A stretch of 64,000 bases of DNA from CAILZL01 sp035548495 (GCA_035548495.1 DASZSV010000005.1:62001-126000), one strand, 5' to 3'; shown: positions 28,142 through 36,946, counted from the stretch's first letter. A program made the numbers and translations. Notes: generated by a model not told the origin, from the sequence alone.

Positions 28142-28788
28142 ACACGCCCAGCACGCCATCACTGGATATCACCTGGCGCCAACCCGCCTTTCTGTTACCG
28201 CTGTTCTGCCTGTGCCCGCTGCTCGCCGCGACTACATCATTGGCCATTGGCATTGGACTAGCCGCAGTGCTATGCATCACCACGATCATCACCATGCTGG
28301 TGACGCAGACAACGCGCGCATTCATTCCTGATTCAACCCGCTCGTTTGCATGGCTGATGATATGCAGCAGCATTACTGCCATCATCGAGTTATCGCTGCA
28401 TGCATGGAACTACCACCTGTTTCGCGCGCTTGATCTGTTCCTGCCGCTGACGGTAATTGCACCATTGCTGATTGCAAGAACGGAAATGCAGGCAGAACAG
28501 ACGTCTGCCGCCACACTGGCCATGCGTGCAGTCAAAATGAATGCAGGATTCCTGCTTGCCGCCATCGTCGTTGGCAGTGCACGTGAACTCATCGGTGATG
28601 GCGCATTATTTTCCGATGCAGCAGCAATACTCGGCACATCAGCGCCTTCCATTGTTCTATTTCCGAAAAACATGGGTTTCCTGCTGGCCGTACTCGCGCC
28701 GGGCGCATTCATCGGCCTTGGCCTTGGTGTTGCGCTGTACAATTGGTTGTGGATACACATGCCACGCAAGAAAACCGGCCATGCATAA
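28138..28788 (+). CDS. rnfE: Rnf complex membrane subunit RnfE
   Basis: The 216-residue membrane protein starts at the ATG overlapping the rnfG stop. It has six hydrophobic segments, with conserved RnfE residues in FIPDSTRSFAWLMICSSITA and GSARELIGDG near residues 140-149. RnfE pairs with RnfA in the membrane, forming the path that holds an iron-sulfur cluster. Its end overlaps the start of nth by eight bases, making rnfACDGE-nth one transcription unit. Confidence 0.9.
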   Translation: MNTPSTPSLDITWRQPAFLLPLFCLCPLLAATTSLAIGIGLAAVLCITTIITMLVTQTTRAFIPDSTRSFAWLMICSSITAIIELSLHAWNYHLFRALDLFLPLTVIAPLLIARTEMQAEQTSAATLAMRAVKMNAGFLLAAIVVGSARELIGDGALFSDAAAILGTSAPSIVLFPKNMGFLLAVLAPGAFIGLGLGVALYNWLWIHMPRKKTGHA

Positions 28789-29464
28789 AGACAAGATTGC
28801 AGAACTGTTCGAACGTCTCAAGTCCATCAATCCCAAACCAGCCACGGAATTGATTTATCAAACACCATTCGAGTTGCTGGTGGCCGTCATCCTGTCGGCG
28901 CAGGCAACGGACAAAAGTGTCAACATCGCCACACGCACCTTGTTCAAGGCCGCAAACACGCCAGAAACCATTCATGCACTGGGTGTGACGGGTCTGTCGA
29001 AATACATACGCACCATTGGCCTGTTCAACTCCAAGGCGAAGAATATCATTGCCACCTGCAAGATATTGATGGAACACCATCACAGCCAGGTGCCACGCAC
29101 GCGCGAAGCACTGGAAGCGTTGCCCGGCGTCGGCCGCAAGACCGCCAATGTAATCCTGAATACGGCTTTCGGCGAACCCACCATCGCAGTGGATACACAC
29201 ATCTTTCGTGTTGCCAACAGAACTGGAATGGCGCGCGCCAAAAATGTTGCGCAAGTGGAACACAAACTCCTGAAAGTGGTTCCGGAGCGATACAAGCATG
29301 ATGCTCACCACTGGTTGATACTGCATGGACGCTATGTATGCAAGGCGCGCAAACCGGATTGCCCGCACTGTGTTATTGCCGACCTGTGCGCATACAAACA
29401 AAAGACCAGAACTGATGACGATGCCGTCAAGACAAAAGCAAAGCCTGTGTCGCGGAAAAAATAG
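28781..29464 (+). CDS. nth: Endonuclease III
   Basis: The 227-residue DNA glycosylase/AP lyase removes oxidised pyrimidines. The helix-hairpin-helix EALPGVGRKTANVILNTAFG (about residues 109-128) contains the catalytic Lys, and the catalytic Asp is in AVDTHIFRVANR. The C-terminal iron-sulfur loop has the C-x6-C-x2-C-x5-C spacing in CKARKPDCPHCVIADLC. A basic tail of about 20 residues (KTRTDDDAVKTKAKPVSRKK) extends past the usual end. The link with rnf genes is conserved in many proteobacteria. Confidence 0.96.
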   Translation: MHKDKIAELFERLKSINPKPATELIYQTPFELLVAVILSAQATDKSVNIATRTLFKAANTPETIHALGVTGLSKYIRTIGLFNSKAKNIIATCKILMEHHHSQVPRTREALEALPGVGRKTANVILNTAFGEPTIAVDTHIFRVANRTGMARAKNVAQVEHKLLKVVPERYKHDAHHWLILHGRYVCKARKPDCPHCVIADLCAYKQKTRTDDDAVKTKAKPVSRKK

Positions 29465-29466
29465 CC

Positions 29467-29895
29467 ATGCCCATCTTCGCCAATCAAAGCCGTGAACAAT
29501 TGCGTCAAACCTACGTTGATGCATGGCAAAAGCACCAGAACAAGCTGCCCATGTCGCCGCTGGAAGCGCAGATTGCCGACGTCATTGCACTGCATCCTGA
29601 ATATCACGCGCTGTTTGAAGACAGTGACAATGCATTGGGCAAGGACTGGACACCTGAGCAGGGCGCCAGCAATCCATTCCTGCACATGGGACTGCATCTT
29701 GCCATCAGGGATCAGATGGCCACCGACCGGCCCGCCGGCGTTCGCATGATCTATCAGCGATTGCAAAACAGGGAGCAGCCACACGATGTTGAACACCGCA
29801 TGATCGAATGTCTTGCTGAAATGCTGTGGTATGCACAGCGCAATGGCATGCCACCGGATGAACATGCCTATCTGGAGAAATTGAAGTCGTTGTAG
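29467..29895 (+). CDS. DUF1841 family protein
   Basis: This 142-residue soluble protein starts 2 bases after nth. It begins MPIFANQSREQLRQTYVDAW and contains NPFLHMGLHLAIRDQMATDR near residues 76-95 and HRMIECLAEMLWYAQRNG near 116-133, all typical of DUF1841. The family is widespread in beta- and gammaproteobacteria, is predicted all-helical, and has no established function. Confidence 0.85.
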   Translation: MPIFANQSREQLRQTYVDAWQKHQNKLPMSPLEAQIADVIALHPEYHALFEDSDNALGKDWTPEQGASNPFLHMGLHLAIRDQMATDRPAGVRMIYQRLQNREQPHDVEHRMIECLAEMLWYAQRNGMPPDEHAYLEKLKSL

Positions 29896-29922
29896 TTCAA
29901 CGTCACTACCATTGATCATTGC

Positions 29923-30648
29923 ATGACAAAGCTTTCCATCAACATCAACAAGATTGCATTGCTGCGCAACTCTCGCGGACGCAACTATCCCGATGTGCAC
30001 GCCTTCGCCGCCAGATGCCTTGCACTGGGTGCGCATGGCATTACTCTCCATCCACGGCCGGATCAGCGCCATGCGCGCTACAGCGATATCTCCATGCTTG
30101 ACGGCCTGTGCAAATCGCAGGGGCGTGAATTGAATGTCGAAGGCTTTCCATCGCCGCAATTTCTGGATGCTGTGATACGCGCACGGCCTGCACAATGCAC
30201 TCTGGTACCGGATGATCCGGCGCAAATAACATCAGATCACGGCTGGGACCTGCGCAATCATCAAACGTCATTACGCGAAACCATCAGCGCATTGAAAGCG
30301 GCAAACATCCGGGTAAGCCTGTTCGCAGATTTCGACAACCCGGACATTCCGCTCGCGCATGAGCTCGGCGCTGATCGTGTTGAGTTATATACCGGGCCTT
30401 ATGCACACGCGCATGATACTCCACTTGCTCAAGACATCTTTGAGCGCTTCAAACACGCGGCGCGTACCGCGCAGGATGCCGGACTGGGTGTCAATGCAGG
30501 ATATGATCTGAATCTGCGCAATCTTGAAGACTTTCTGCGCATACCAAGTATTCTGGAAGTTTCCATCGGTCATGCATTCGTGGTTGAATGCATCGAGCAC
30601 GGCATTGAAAAAGTAATGCGTGGCTATCTTTCCATTGCAAACAAGTAG
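29923..30648 (+). CDS. pdxJ: Pyridoxine 5'-phosphate synthase
   Basis: The 241-residue TIM-barrel enzyme condenses 1-deoxy-D-xylulose 5-phosphate with 3-amino-2-oxopropyl phosphate in vitamin B6 synthesis. Recognisable stretches are LSININKIALLRNSRGRNYP, GITLHPRPDQRHARYSDI with the catalytic residues (about 41-58), ELNVEGFPS, QCTLVPDDPAQITSDHGWD and VELYTGPYAHAHD. The HPRPDQRH form differs from the HLREDRRH form of E. coli and is the one I associate with Xanthomonadales and Bacteroidetes PdxJ. No other B6 gene is near. Confidence 0.94.
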   Translation: MTKLSININKIALLRNSRGRNYPDVHAFAARCLALGAHGITLHPRPDQRHARYSDISMLDGLCKSQGRELNVEGFPSPQFLDAVIRARPAQCTLVPDDPAQITSDHGWDLRNHQTSLRETISALKAANIRVSLFADFDNPDIPLAHELGADRVELYTGPYAHAHDTPLAQDIFERFKHAARTAQDAGLGVNAGYDLNLRNLEDFLRIPSILEVSIGHAFVVECIEHGIEKVMRGYLSIANK

Positions 30649-30665
30649 CCTCACTAATTGGCTAC
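30645..30665 (+). terminator. Hairpin after pdxJ
   Basis: GTAGCC and GGCTAC form a 6-bp stem with a 9-base loop overlapping the pdxJ stop codon. There is no strong T-run after it, so terminator function is only possible. Confidence 0.3.
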
Positions 30666-30786
30666 CACACACGCCGCCCGGTATGAGTCCCTGATACTTT
30701 ACGTAAATCAACCTGGCGCATGTCAACGCACAGTGTCCGGCGGCGTTCTTCCCACCATTGATGTTCAACTCACAATGGAGACAATC

Positions 30787-31359
30787 ATGAAAGCCCTCGT
30801 CCCCGTCTTGCTGGTCTCGTTGATCTCTGCCACAGGTTACGCCGCTGATACCAACGTCACCAACGATGTGCAACGCAATGTGAATCAGCAGCAACGCATT
30901 GAACAGGGATTGCAATCCGGCCAGTTGAACACGCATGAAGCGGGCAAGCTGGAACGCCAGGAGTCACGCATTGAACGCACGGAAAAGCGCGACACGCGCA
31001 ATGGCACACTCTCTGCTGGAGAACAACGCCGCCTGACAGCACGACAGAATCACGTCAGCCGCAGCATTTATCGCCAGAAGCATGATGCGCAAACGGGCAA
31101 TCCGGAATCGGCATCATCACGAAGAATGCAGAATGACGTCCAACGCAATGCCAATCAGCAGCAACGCATTGAACAAGGCGCGGCATCCGGCACATTGTCG
31201 AATCGTGAAACAGGCAAACTGGAACGCGGCCAGTCCCATGTTGATCGCCGTGAAGCGCGCGATGCTGCCAATGGCCGCGTGGGCGCCGTGGAACAACGTG
31301 GCATTCAACGCACGGACAATCGTCAAAGCCGCCGCGTATTCCGCAAAAAGCACAATTGA
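30787..31359 (+). CDS. Exported Gln/Arg-rich protein with two ~80-residue repeats
   Basis: The ATG at 30787 begins a clear signal peptide (MKALVPVLLVSLISATGYAA), giving a 190-residue precursor. The mature part is two copies of one unit: NDVQRNVNQQQRIEQGLQSG and NDVQRNANQQQRIEQGAASG open the copies, each continues with a GKLER motif, a second DxRNGxL-like loop and an N-Q-S/V-SR motif, and each ends near YRQKHD or FRKKHN. The DxxNG loops resemble calcium-binding-like turns but lack enough acidic residues to claim binding. Similar small repeat proteins occur in many proteobacteria without known function. It probably sits free in the periplasm. Confidence 0.72.
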   Translation: MKALVPVLLVSLISATGYAADTNVTNDVQRNVNQQQRIEQGLQSGQLNTHEAGKLERQESRIERTEKRDTRNGTLSAGEQRRLTARQNHVSRSIYRQKHDAQTGNPESASSRRMQNDVQRNANQQQRIEQGAASGTLSNRETGKLERGQSHVDRREARDAANGRVGAVEQRGIQRTDNRQSRRVFRKKHN

Positions 31360-31406
31360 TGCATGTTGTTCGTCGTACACCAAAGACTTTCTTTGCGAGA
31401 CATACC

Positions 31407-31736
31407 ATGAATCATTCACTCAAAAAACTTCTGCTGATGCTGGTGATGCTTTCTGGATTGACCCTTGGTGGCTGCGTTGTTGTGCCACCACATCGTGTCT
31501 ATGTCGGCGGTGTTGTCAGGGTGGGACCGCCACCATTGCGTCATGAAGTCATCGGTGTTGCTCCAGCACCGGGCTATGTATGGATCGACGGCTACTGGTC
31601 ATGGACTGGCAATCGCCATGTGTGGGTTGCAGGCCGATGGGTTGCACCGCATCCGGGTTATCGCTGGGTGCCACATCGCTGGTATCACGAACGTGATGGC
31701 TGGCATCTTGCAGAAGGTCATTGGGAACACCGCTGA
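31407..31736 (+). CDS. WXXGXW/YXWGXW-repeat lipoprotein
   Basis: The 109-residue product has a lipoprotein signal (MNHSLKKLLLMLVMLSGLTL then GGC). The mature part is Pro/Val-rich and then has repeated aromatic-Gly units: YVWIDGYWSW, HVWVAGRWVAPHPG, YRWVPHRW, and DGWHLAEGHWEHR. Such proteins are described as YXWGXW or BcpO-like repeat proteins, probably in the outer membrane or periplasm, with unknown role. It follows the repeat protein by 47 bases and is followed by a long stem-loop. Confidence 0.8.
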   Translation: MNHSLKKLLLMLVMLSGLTLGGCVVVPPHRVYVGGVVRVGPPPLRHEVIGVAPAPGYVWIDGYWSWTGNRHVWVAGRWVAPHPGYRWVPHRWYHERDGWHLAEGHWEHR

Positions 31737-31788
31737 CATGTCCCTGCAACTGAATTCATCATCGCAACATCAGCGATAACAAAGATCA

Positions 31789-31861
31789 AGTTTGTCCGGC
31801 TGGTCATTTGCCAACGCGCTGTTGGTGCTTGCAACCTGAGGCAACACCGGCCGGACAAACT
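31789..31861. terminator. Long stem-loop between convergent genes
   Basis: AGTTTGTCCGGCTGGT at 31789 pairs with ACCGGCCGGACAAACT ending at 31861, giving a 16-bp stem with one G-U pair. The inner 41 bases can fold again (TTGCC with GGCAA, or GTTG with CAAC). It sits between the + strand lipoprotein gene and the - strand DUF937 gene, so a bidirectional terminator is the simplest reading. Confidence 0.6.
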
Positions 31862-31871
31862 CTTAGCTGCA

Positions 31872-32204
31872 TCAGGAATTTGGAATCACTCCATCCGGCG
31901 TCATCTTGTCAACAGCCGACGGCAATATCTGCGACAGCTTTTGCGCGACGTCCTGCGGATTCAAGCCGAACTTGGCCGCCAGTTGCGTCACCGCATCCGA
32001 ACCCAGCACCTGATGCAGTTGATCCGCAGAGATGGACTGATTGGGTCCATTGCTGATCCACGACTGCACGATATTACCCATGCCCTGTGACTCAAACTTC
32101 TGTACCAGTGCCGGCAAGCCACCGTGCTGTTGAATGTAACCTGCAACAACATGATCCAGCTCGGCACCAACGATACCGCCTACGATACTGCCGAATAAAC
32201 TCAT
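31872..32204 (-). CDS. YidB-family (DUF937) protein
   Basis: From the ATG at 32204, preceded by AGGAGC, the product is 110 residues starting MSLFGSIVGGIVGAELDHVV. It shows the DUF937/YidB features: a Gly-rich start, GGLPALVQKFESQGMGNIVQ, SWISNGPNQSISADQLHQVL, and LAAKFGLNPQDVAQKLSQIL. The family is common in proteobacteria and has no experimentally defined function. It is probably cytoplasmic. Confidence 0.83.
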   Translation of the reverse strand: MSLFGSIVGGIVGAELDHVVAGYIQQHGGLPALVQKFESQGMGNIVQSWISNGPNQSISADQLHQVLGSDAVTQLAAKFGLNPQDVAQKLSQILPSAVDKMTPDGVIPNS

Positions 32205-32259
32205 AACTGCTCCTGACAACTGTGTCTGTAAGTATTCAGTAAATTCATTGAAACAAAAA

Positions 32260-32703
32260 TCATCGTGACCGCTTTGCCACCTGCCGGATGCGTACCTGTG
32301 CGCCCAGACGATAGAAGAACGGCGTGATGAGAGTGGAAAAGACATTCAGTGCTATTGCATCGGTGCTGCCCGCGATGATGGCGTAAATGCCAAAGGCGAC
32401 AAAGATCAATGACGCGGCAATGGCATTCTCCACTTCATCCTGTTTTGCAACACGCCCGGCAACATAGCCGCCCAGAATCGAACAGCCCAGTCCAATTGCA
32501 GTCTGGATACCAAACAACACCGGACTGTCATGAATGGCATTGCTGATCTGCAATCCCAGTATTTCAGGACTGCTGCTGTCCTTGAACCCTTTTTGCACCA
32601 TCACGTAATAGGACAGCACACTGAACAGCACGGCAGTGGAAAACACATCCGCCGCACAGCCTGCGAGTATGGCCTTGAAGGAAATCTTGATTTCTCTTTG
32701 CAC
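32260..32703 (-). CDS. Predicted four-helix membrane protein of unknown function
   Basis: The frame read from a GTG at 32703 gives 147 residues with four hydrophobic segments: FKAILAGCAADVFSTAVLFS, LFGIQTAIGLGCSILGGYVA, AIAASLIFVAFGIYAIIAG and ALNVFSTLITPFFYRLGAQV. I do not recognise the family. No ATG start is available in the frame and no strong ribosome-binding site is seen, so the start is uncertain. It lies between mscL and the DUF937 gene on the same strand. Another overlapping long frame here reads across mscL and is a shadow. Confidence 0.55.
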   Translation of the reverse strand: MQREIKISFKAILAGCAADVFSTAVLFSVLSYYVMVQKGFKDSSSPEILGLQISNAIHDSPVLFGIQTAIGLGCSILGGYVAGRVAKQDEVENAIAASLIFVAFGIYAIIAGSTDAIALNVFSTLITPFFYRLGAQVRIRQVAKRSR

Positions 32704-32752
32704 AGCGACGCGTACCGAATCAGAATGAAATCCGCAACTGCAATGACACGAA

Positions 32753-33145
32753 TTACTGGCGCTTTGCCAGCAGATCGCGGATTTCCTGCAACAGCACTTC
32801 CTGACGCGGCGGTTCGGCAGGCGCCGGCGCTTCCGGCGGCTTCTTGAGACGATTGATTGCCTTGAGCACCATGAACAGCACCAGCGCGATGATGATGAAA
32901 TCGAATATGGTTTGCAGGAAGGCGCCGTACTTGATTGAAACCTTGCCGGTAAGATCGGTGCCCACCGTCGCCGCCATATCCGAGAAATTGATGCCGCCAA
33001 TCACCTTGCCCAGCACCGGCATGAAGATGTCACCCACCAGTGACGACACGATCTTGCCGAAAGCCGCACCGATGATGACACCGACAGCCATGTCAACCAC
33101 ATTGCCCTTCATGGCAAATTCTTTGAACTCTTTTGCGAAACTCAT
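32753..33145 (-). CDS. mscL: Large-conductance mechanosensitive channel MscL
   Basis: The 130-residue protein starts MSFAKEFKEFAMKGNVVDMA. The first transmembrane helix is AVGVIIGAAFGKIVSSLVGD with the constriction residues, the second is FLQTIFDFIIIALVLFMVLK near residues 75-95, and the cytoplasmic part has a Pro/Ala-rich linker and the terminal helix VLLQEIRDLLAKRQ. MscL opens on membrane tension to release solutes at osmotic downshock. It is a standalone gene. Confidence 0.97.
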   Translation of the reverse strand: MSFAKEFKEFAMKGNVVDMAVGVIIGAAFGKIVSSLVGDIFMPVLGKVIGGINFSDMAATVGTDLTGKVSIKYGAFLQTIFDFIIIALVLFMVLKAINRLKKPPEAPAPAEPPRQEVLLQEIRDLLAKRQ

Positions 33146-33202
33146 GATGTTTCCTCTATGTTGTAATGCCTGTTGTCAGGAGCAATCGTTCCTGGCCGGA
33201 GG

Positions 33203-35203
33203 CTAATAGCGACTGGCCGTCGCGCTATCATAATACCGATACTCACGCGTGGTAAGTCCGGTTTTCTGGCGCACGACTGTGGTATGCAATTCAAAAGTAT
33301 AGTTTGATGCCGACGGGTCAACATCATGACCATCCGGATCCACCGGTTTGATCATGGTCAATTTGTGCGCAGGCCCGGCCGGATGCACTACCTGTACCTT
33401 GACACTCAACACGCGCTGCGCCGTGTTCAACAGCGATTCGGCAAGCACCCTGCCTTCTGCCGTCGGCATGGGCAGTCCCAGCAGCGCCGCCACTGTTGGC
33501 GCCACATCAACATTGGCGCTGGGTGTTGAATCGGCATAGTGCTGTTTGAAATCCGGGCCAGTGGCGATCAACACATTGTGTACGTCGCGCGGACTGAAGC
33601 TGCCATGCATGCCGCGGCTGGAAAATGCACCTCCGGAATACTCAATCCCCGGCACATTGCCGATGCGTGCGTTCGCGTCGAAAGCGTAACTGACAATGAC
33701 GTCAGGACTGTTGCGCGCTTCGTTCTGCAAATGCACGCTTGCCAGCGGCAATGTGCCCGCGATGTTGCCGTAACGTTGTGCATCTACAAAGACCGCACCA
33801 TATTGTTCATGCGACTGGAAGAAGCGCACCAGTCGCTGCACAAACGTTTTGTCATGCGACGGCACATAGTAGAACTCACTGCCACCGTTGATGGCGATCA
33901 CTGCATAGGGTTGATGCAGATATTCCGCATCGGGAATCATGAAATTGCCGGTGATGTACGAACCCTCCCTGCATGCATTGAACAGATCCACCGGTTGGTG
34001 TGTATAGATTGACGTGCCATCAGCCGTGATGCCGCTCATCACCGGATTGCACTGCGGACCATTGCCGTCAAATGCCATCAGGCCTGCACGCCGCAACAAA
34101 TCAGCGCTGCGCACTTCACCGGATACCGAAAATCCATCGGGATCAACACCACCCACACTCCCATCATGAATGGCACGCAACGGAAAGTATTGCAACGCAC
34201 CCGACACACTGCTGTGCGCATGATCCGATACCAGAATGACATCGGTATGCTCGCGCCAGCCCAGTGTGTCCAGTTTCTTCAGCAACAATCCCAGCACTAC
34301 ATCATTGGCATGCAACACATTGCGCGTCGCCGCAGAGCCCGGGCCGAACGCATGCTCGGTGCCATCGGGATTCCTCAGCCACAACATTGACAGACGTGGC
34401 TGCATCACCGGCAGCACATAATCAAGATACACGTCGGCCTGGTAGTCATTGGTGGCCACGCCCAGCGCTGCATTGTGCTGCGATGGATCGGAGGTAATGC
34501 CATCATTCATCAATGGAAACACATTGCCCGCCGACAGATTTCTTGCCACTGGATAATCAGGAACGGTTGCAAATGAATATGCATTTGCCCACGAAGGCGG
34601 CAATGGAAATCCTGCCTTGTTCAAGTGTTCCGCAGCACTCAACGGCATCACGGTCTTATCATCCATGAAAAAATCCGCGCTACCGCGGCTTTGCAAAAAT
34701 GTTGGCCCGCCCTTGCCGACCACTGCGGTGATCATTCCAGCCTGGTGCGCCGCTTCAAACAACGTGGGCACTGCCAGCAGCTTGCCCTGCACGGCACGAT
34801 CCAGCGCCTGCAAAATTGCATAGTCTTCCGTGAACACCGGCCGTGAAAAATCCACGGGATGATTTTCTGCATCATGTCCCCGCGCTTGCGGCGCCCAGAA
34901 GCTGTTGCCATAAAAGCCGTGCGTCTGTGGATATGCACCGGTAGCCAGACTGGCGGCGTTGATCATGGTGAATGTGGGATACGTGGAGTGATGATCAACA
35001 AAGTTGACGCCTTGTGAACGCAGCGCCGCGAGATTGGGTGTATCCGTGGTGCTGATCAAGTCAGGACGCAGCCCGTCCCATACAAAGATGATGACACGAT
35101 GTGCCGGCGAAACACTTGCTGTATCCGCCATGGCCACTGGACTGACAGCGGCACACAACAGCACTGTCGTGCATAAGAACAACCGACAAGACCTTAAATT
35201 CAT
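33203..35203 (-). CDS. Exported alkaline-phosphatase-superfamily phosphodiesterase (NPP type)
   Basis: The ATG at 35203, with GGAG five bases before it, gives 666 residues with a signal peptide (about 1-24). IIFVWDGLRPDLISTTDTPN begins the metal-binding fold; HHSTYPTFTMINAASLATGA holds the likely nucleophilic Thr (PTFT), and DVILVSDHAHSS near residue 320 and SRGMHGSFSPRDVHNVLIAT near 535 are the other metal-site regions. This is the nucleotide pyrophosphatase/phosphodiesterase branch. The substrate is unknown; nucleotides, sugar nucleotides or phospholipid head groups are possible. It is divergent from the fumarase gene. Confidence 0.86.
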   Translation of the reverse strand: MNLRSCRLFLCTTVLLCAAVSPVAMADTASVSPAHRVIIFVWDGLRPDLISTTDTPNLAALRSQGVNFVDHHSTYPTFTMINAASLATGAYPQTHGFYGNSFWAPQARGHDAENHPVDFSRPVFTEDYAILQALDRAVQGKLLAVPTLFEAAHQAGMITAVVGKGGPTFLQSRGSADFFMDDKTVMPLSAAEHLNKAGFPLPPSWANAYSFATVPDYPVARNLSAGNVFPLMNDGITSDPSQHNAALGVATNDYQADVYLDYVLPVMQPRLSMLWLRNPDGTEHAFGPGSAATRNVLHANDVVLGLLLKKLDTLGWREHTDVILVSDHAHSSVSGALQYFPLRAIHDGSVGGVDPDGFSVSGEVRSADLLRRAGLMAFDGNGPQCNPVMSGITADGTSIYTHQPVDLFNACREGSYITGNFMIPDAEYLHQPYAVIAINGGSEFYYVPSHDKTFVQRLVRFFQSHEQYGAVFVDAQRYGNIAGTLPLASVHLQNEARNSPDVIVSYAFDANARIGNVPGIEYSGGAFSSRGMHGSFSPRDVHNVLIATGPDFKQHYADSTPSANVDVAPTVAALLGLPMPTAEGRVLAESLLNTAQRVLSVKVQVVHPAGPAHKLTMIKPVDPDGHDVDPSASNYTFELHTTVVRQKTGLTTREYRYYDSATASRY

Positions 35204-35309
35204 GCGCACTCCACGTCGTCAACAAGCCGGAAAGCAATGAAATACAATGGTATCAAATCACCGTGAATGATAGATTACGCGCCCTGTCCGATTTTCATTG
35301 TTGATCACC

Positions 35310-36836
35310 ATGCCGGCCATCAAGCAAGACGATGTCATCCAGAGCGTCACCGACGCATTGCAATTCATTTCCTACTATCACTCCGCCGACTTCGTGAAGG
35401 CAATGACTGCGGCGTACGACAGTGAACAAAGCCCGGCTGCCAAAGATGCGATCAGGCAAATCCTTGTCAATTCGCGCATGTGTGCCGAAGGTCATCGTCC
35501 CATCTGCCAGGACACCGGCATTGTTACTGTGTTCTGCAAGGTGGGCATGAATGTGCAATGGCAGAACGCCACCATGACATTAAACGACATGATCAACGAA
35601 GGTGTGCGCCGCGCCTACAACTGGCCCGACAACAAACTGCGCGCATCCATTGTCAACGATCCTGCGTTCAGCAGGAAGAACACGCGCGACAATACGCCGG
35701 CAGTAATTCATGTCGAACTTGTGCCGGGAGACAAACTTGAGATCGCGGTCGCCGCCAAGGGCGGCGGTTCGGAAAACAAATCCAAACTCGGCATGCTCAA
35801 TCCATCGGATTCGATTGTGGATTTCGTCTGCGAAATGATTCCTGAAATGGGCGCAGGCTGGTGCCCGCCCGGCGTGCTTGGTATTGGCATTGGCGGCACC
35901 GCCGAAAAAGCCATGCTGCTCGCCAAAGAATCCCTGCTGCAACATATCGACATAGCTGAAGTGCGTGCGCGTGGAGCGCAGAACAACATTGAAAAGCTGC
36001 GCCTTGAAATCATGGATCGCGTGAACGCGCTGGGGGTTGGCGCACAAGGACTCGGTGGACTCACCACCGTGCTGGATGTGAAGATACTGGATCATCCCAC
36101 ACATGCCGCGTCATTGCCGGTCGCCATCATTCCCAATTGTGCAGCGACACGTCACACCCACTTTGTACTGGATGGCTCCGGCCCGGTGAGACTTGATCCT
36201 CCGGACATGAATGCGTGGCCGAAGCTGACCTATGAAGCCACACCGGATTCACGCCGCGTTAATCTGGACACGTTAACCAGGGCCGAAATTTTGCAATGGC
36301 GTCCGGGTGAACGTTTGTTGCTGTCGGGAAAAATGCTGACCGGACGCGATGCCGCACACAAACGCATCTGTCAATTGCTTGAAGAAGGCAAACCACTTCC
36401 TGAAGGACTGGATTTTCACAATCGCGTCATCTACTACGTCGGCCCGGTCGATCCAGTCGGTAACGAAGTGGTAGGCCCCGCAGGTCCAACCACTGCAACG
36501 CGCATGGACAAATTCACCGAAACCATGCTGGGCAAGGCCGGATTGATTGCAATGGTGGGCAAGTCTGAACGCGGACATGAAGCCATTGAAGTGATCAAAC
36601 AACACAGGGCGGCTTACTTGATGGCGGTGGGCGGCGCCGCGTACCTTGTTTCAAAAGCGATACGTTCAAGCCGCGTGGTTGCGTTTGCTGATCTCGGTAT
36701 GGAAGCAGTCTATGAATTTGAAGTCAAAGACATGCCTGTCACCGTTGCAGTTGACGCCAAGGGAGAATCCGTACATGAAACGGGACCACAACAGTGGAAG
36801 GCAAAGATCGCGGGGATTTCAGTGAAGGTTGAGTAA
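35310..36836 (+). CDS. Fumarate hydratase, class I (iron-sulfur type)
   Basis: The ATG at 35310 gives 508 residues beginning MPAIKQDDVIQSVTDALQFI; TTG codons just upstream in frame are less likely. It has the two class I regions: an N-terminal alpha domain with RPICQDTGIVTVFCKVG (about 67-83), GGGSENKSKLGMLNPSD near 152, and PNCAATRHTHFVLDGSG near 275, and a C-terminal beta domain with GRDAAHKRICQLLEEGKPLP and GPTTATRMDKFTE. The cluster cysteines expected at three places are present. The enzyme interconverts fumarate and malate in the TCA cycle. Confidence 0.94.
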   Translation: MPAIKQDDVIQSVTDALQFISYYHSADFVKAMTAAYDSEQSPAAKDAIRQILVNSRMCAEGHRPICQDTGIVTVFCKVGMNVQWQNATMTLNDMINEGVRRAYNWPDNKLRASIVNDPAFSRKNTRDNTPAVIHVELVPGDKLEIAVAAKGGGSENKSKLGMLNPSDSIVDFVCEMIPEMGAGWCPPGVLGIGIGGTAEKAMLLAKESLLQHIDIAEVRARGAQNNIEKLRLEIMDRVNALGVGAQGLGGLTTVLDVKILDHPTHAASLPVAIIPNCAATRHTHFVLDGSGPVRLDPPDMNAWPKLTYEATPDSRRVNLDTLTRAEILQWRPGERLLLSGKMLTGRDAAHKRICQLLEEGKPLPEGLDFHNRVIYYVGPVDPVGNEVVGPAGPTTATRMDKFTETMLGKAGLIAMVGKSERGHEAIEVIKQHRAAYLMAVGGAAYLVSKAIRSSRVVAFADLGMEAVYEFEVKDMPVTVAVDAKGESVHETGPQQWKAKIAGISVKVE

Positions 36837-36871
36837 TCTAGTGAATGATAAGCAACCTAAGTACCCAACGC

Positions 36872-36893
36872 GAGAAAACAAAAGCTTGTTCTC
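36872..36893. terminator. Weak hairpin after fumarase gene
   Basis: GAGAAAACAA and TTGTTCTC pair around AAGC with one bulged A, about 35 bases after the fumarase stop. It may end transcription from either side of this convergent junction. Confidence 0.3.
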
Positions 36894-36946
36894 AACGTGA
36901 AACCGTGACGATTACGGACAAGAAAATCGCCACGGCTGATAACCAA

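Noticed and set aside
32260..33000. Long minus-strand frame of 246 codons reading through mscL
   Set aside because: Its first part is a wrong-frame shadow of mscL with Ser/Arg/Cys-rich nonsense; only the last ~147 codons look like a real membrane protein, so the shorter gene is listed.
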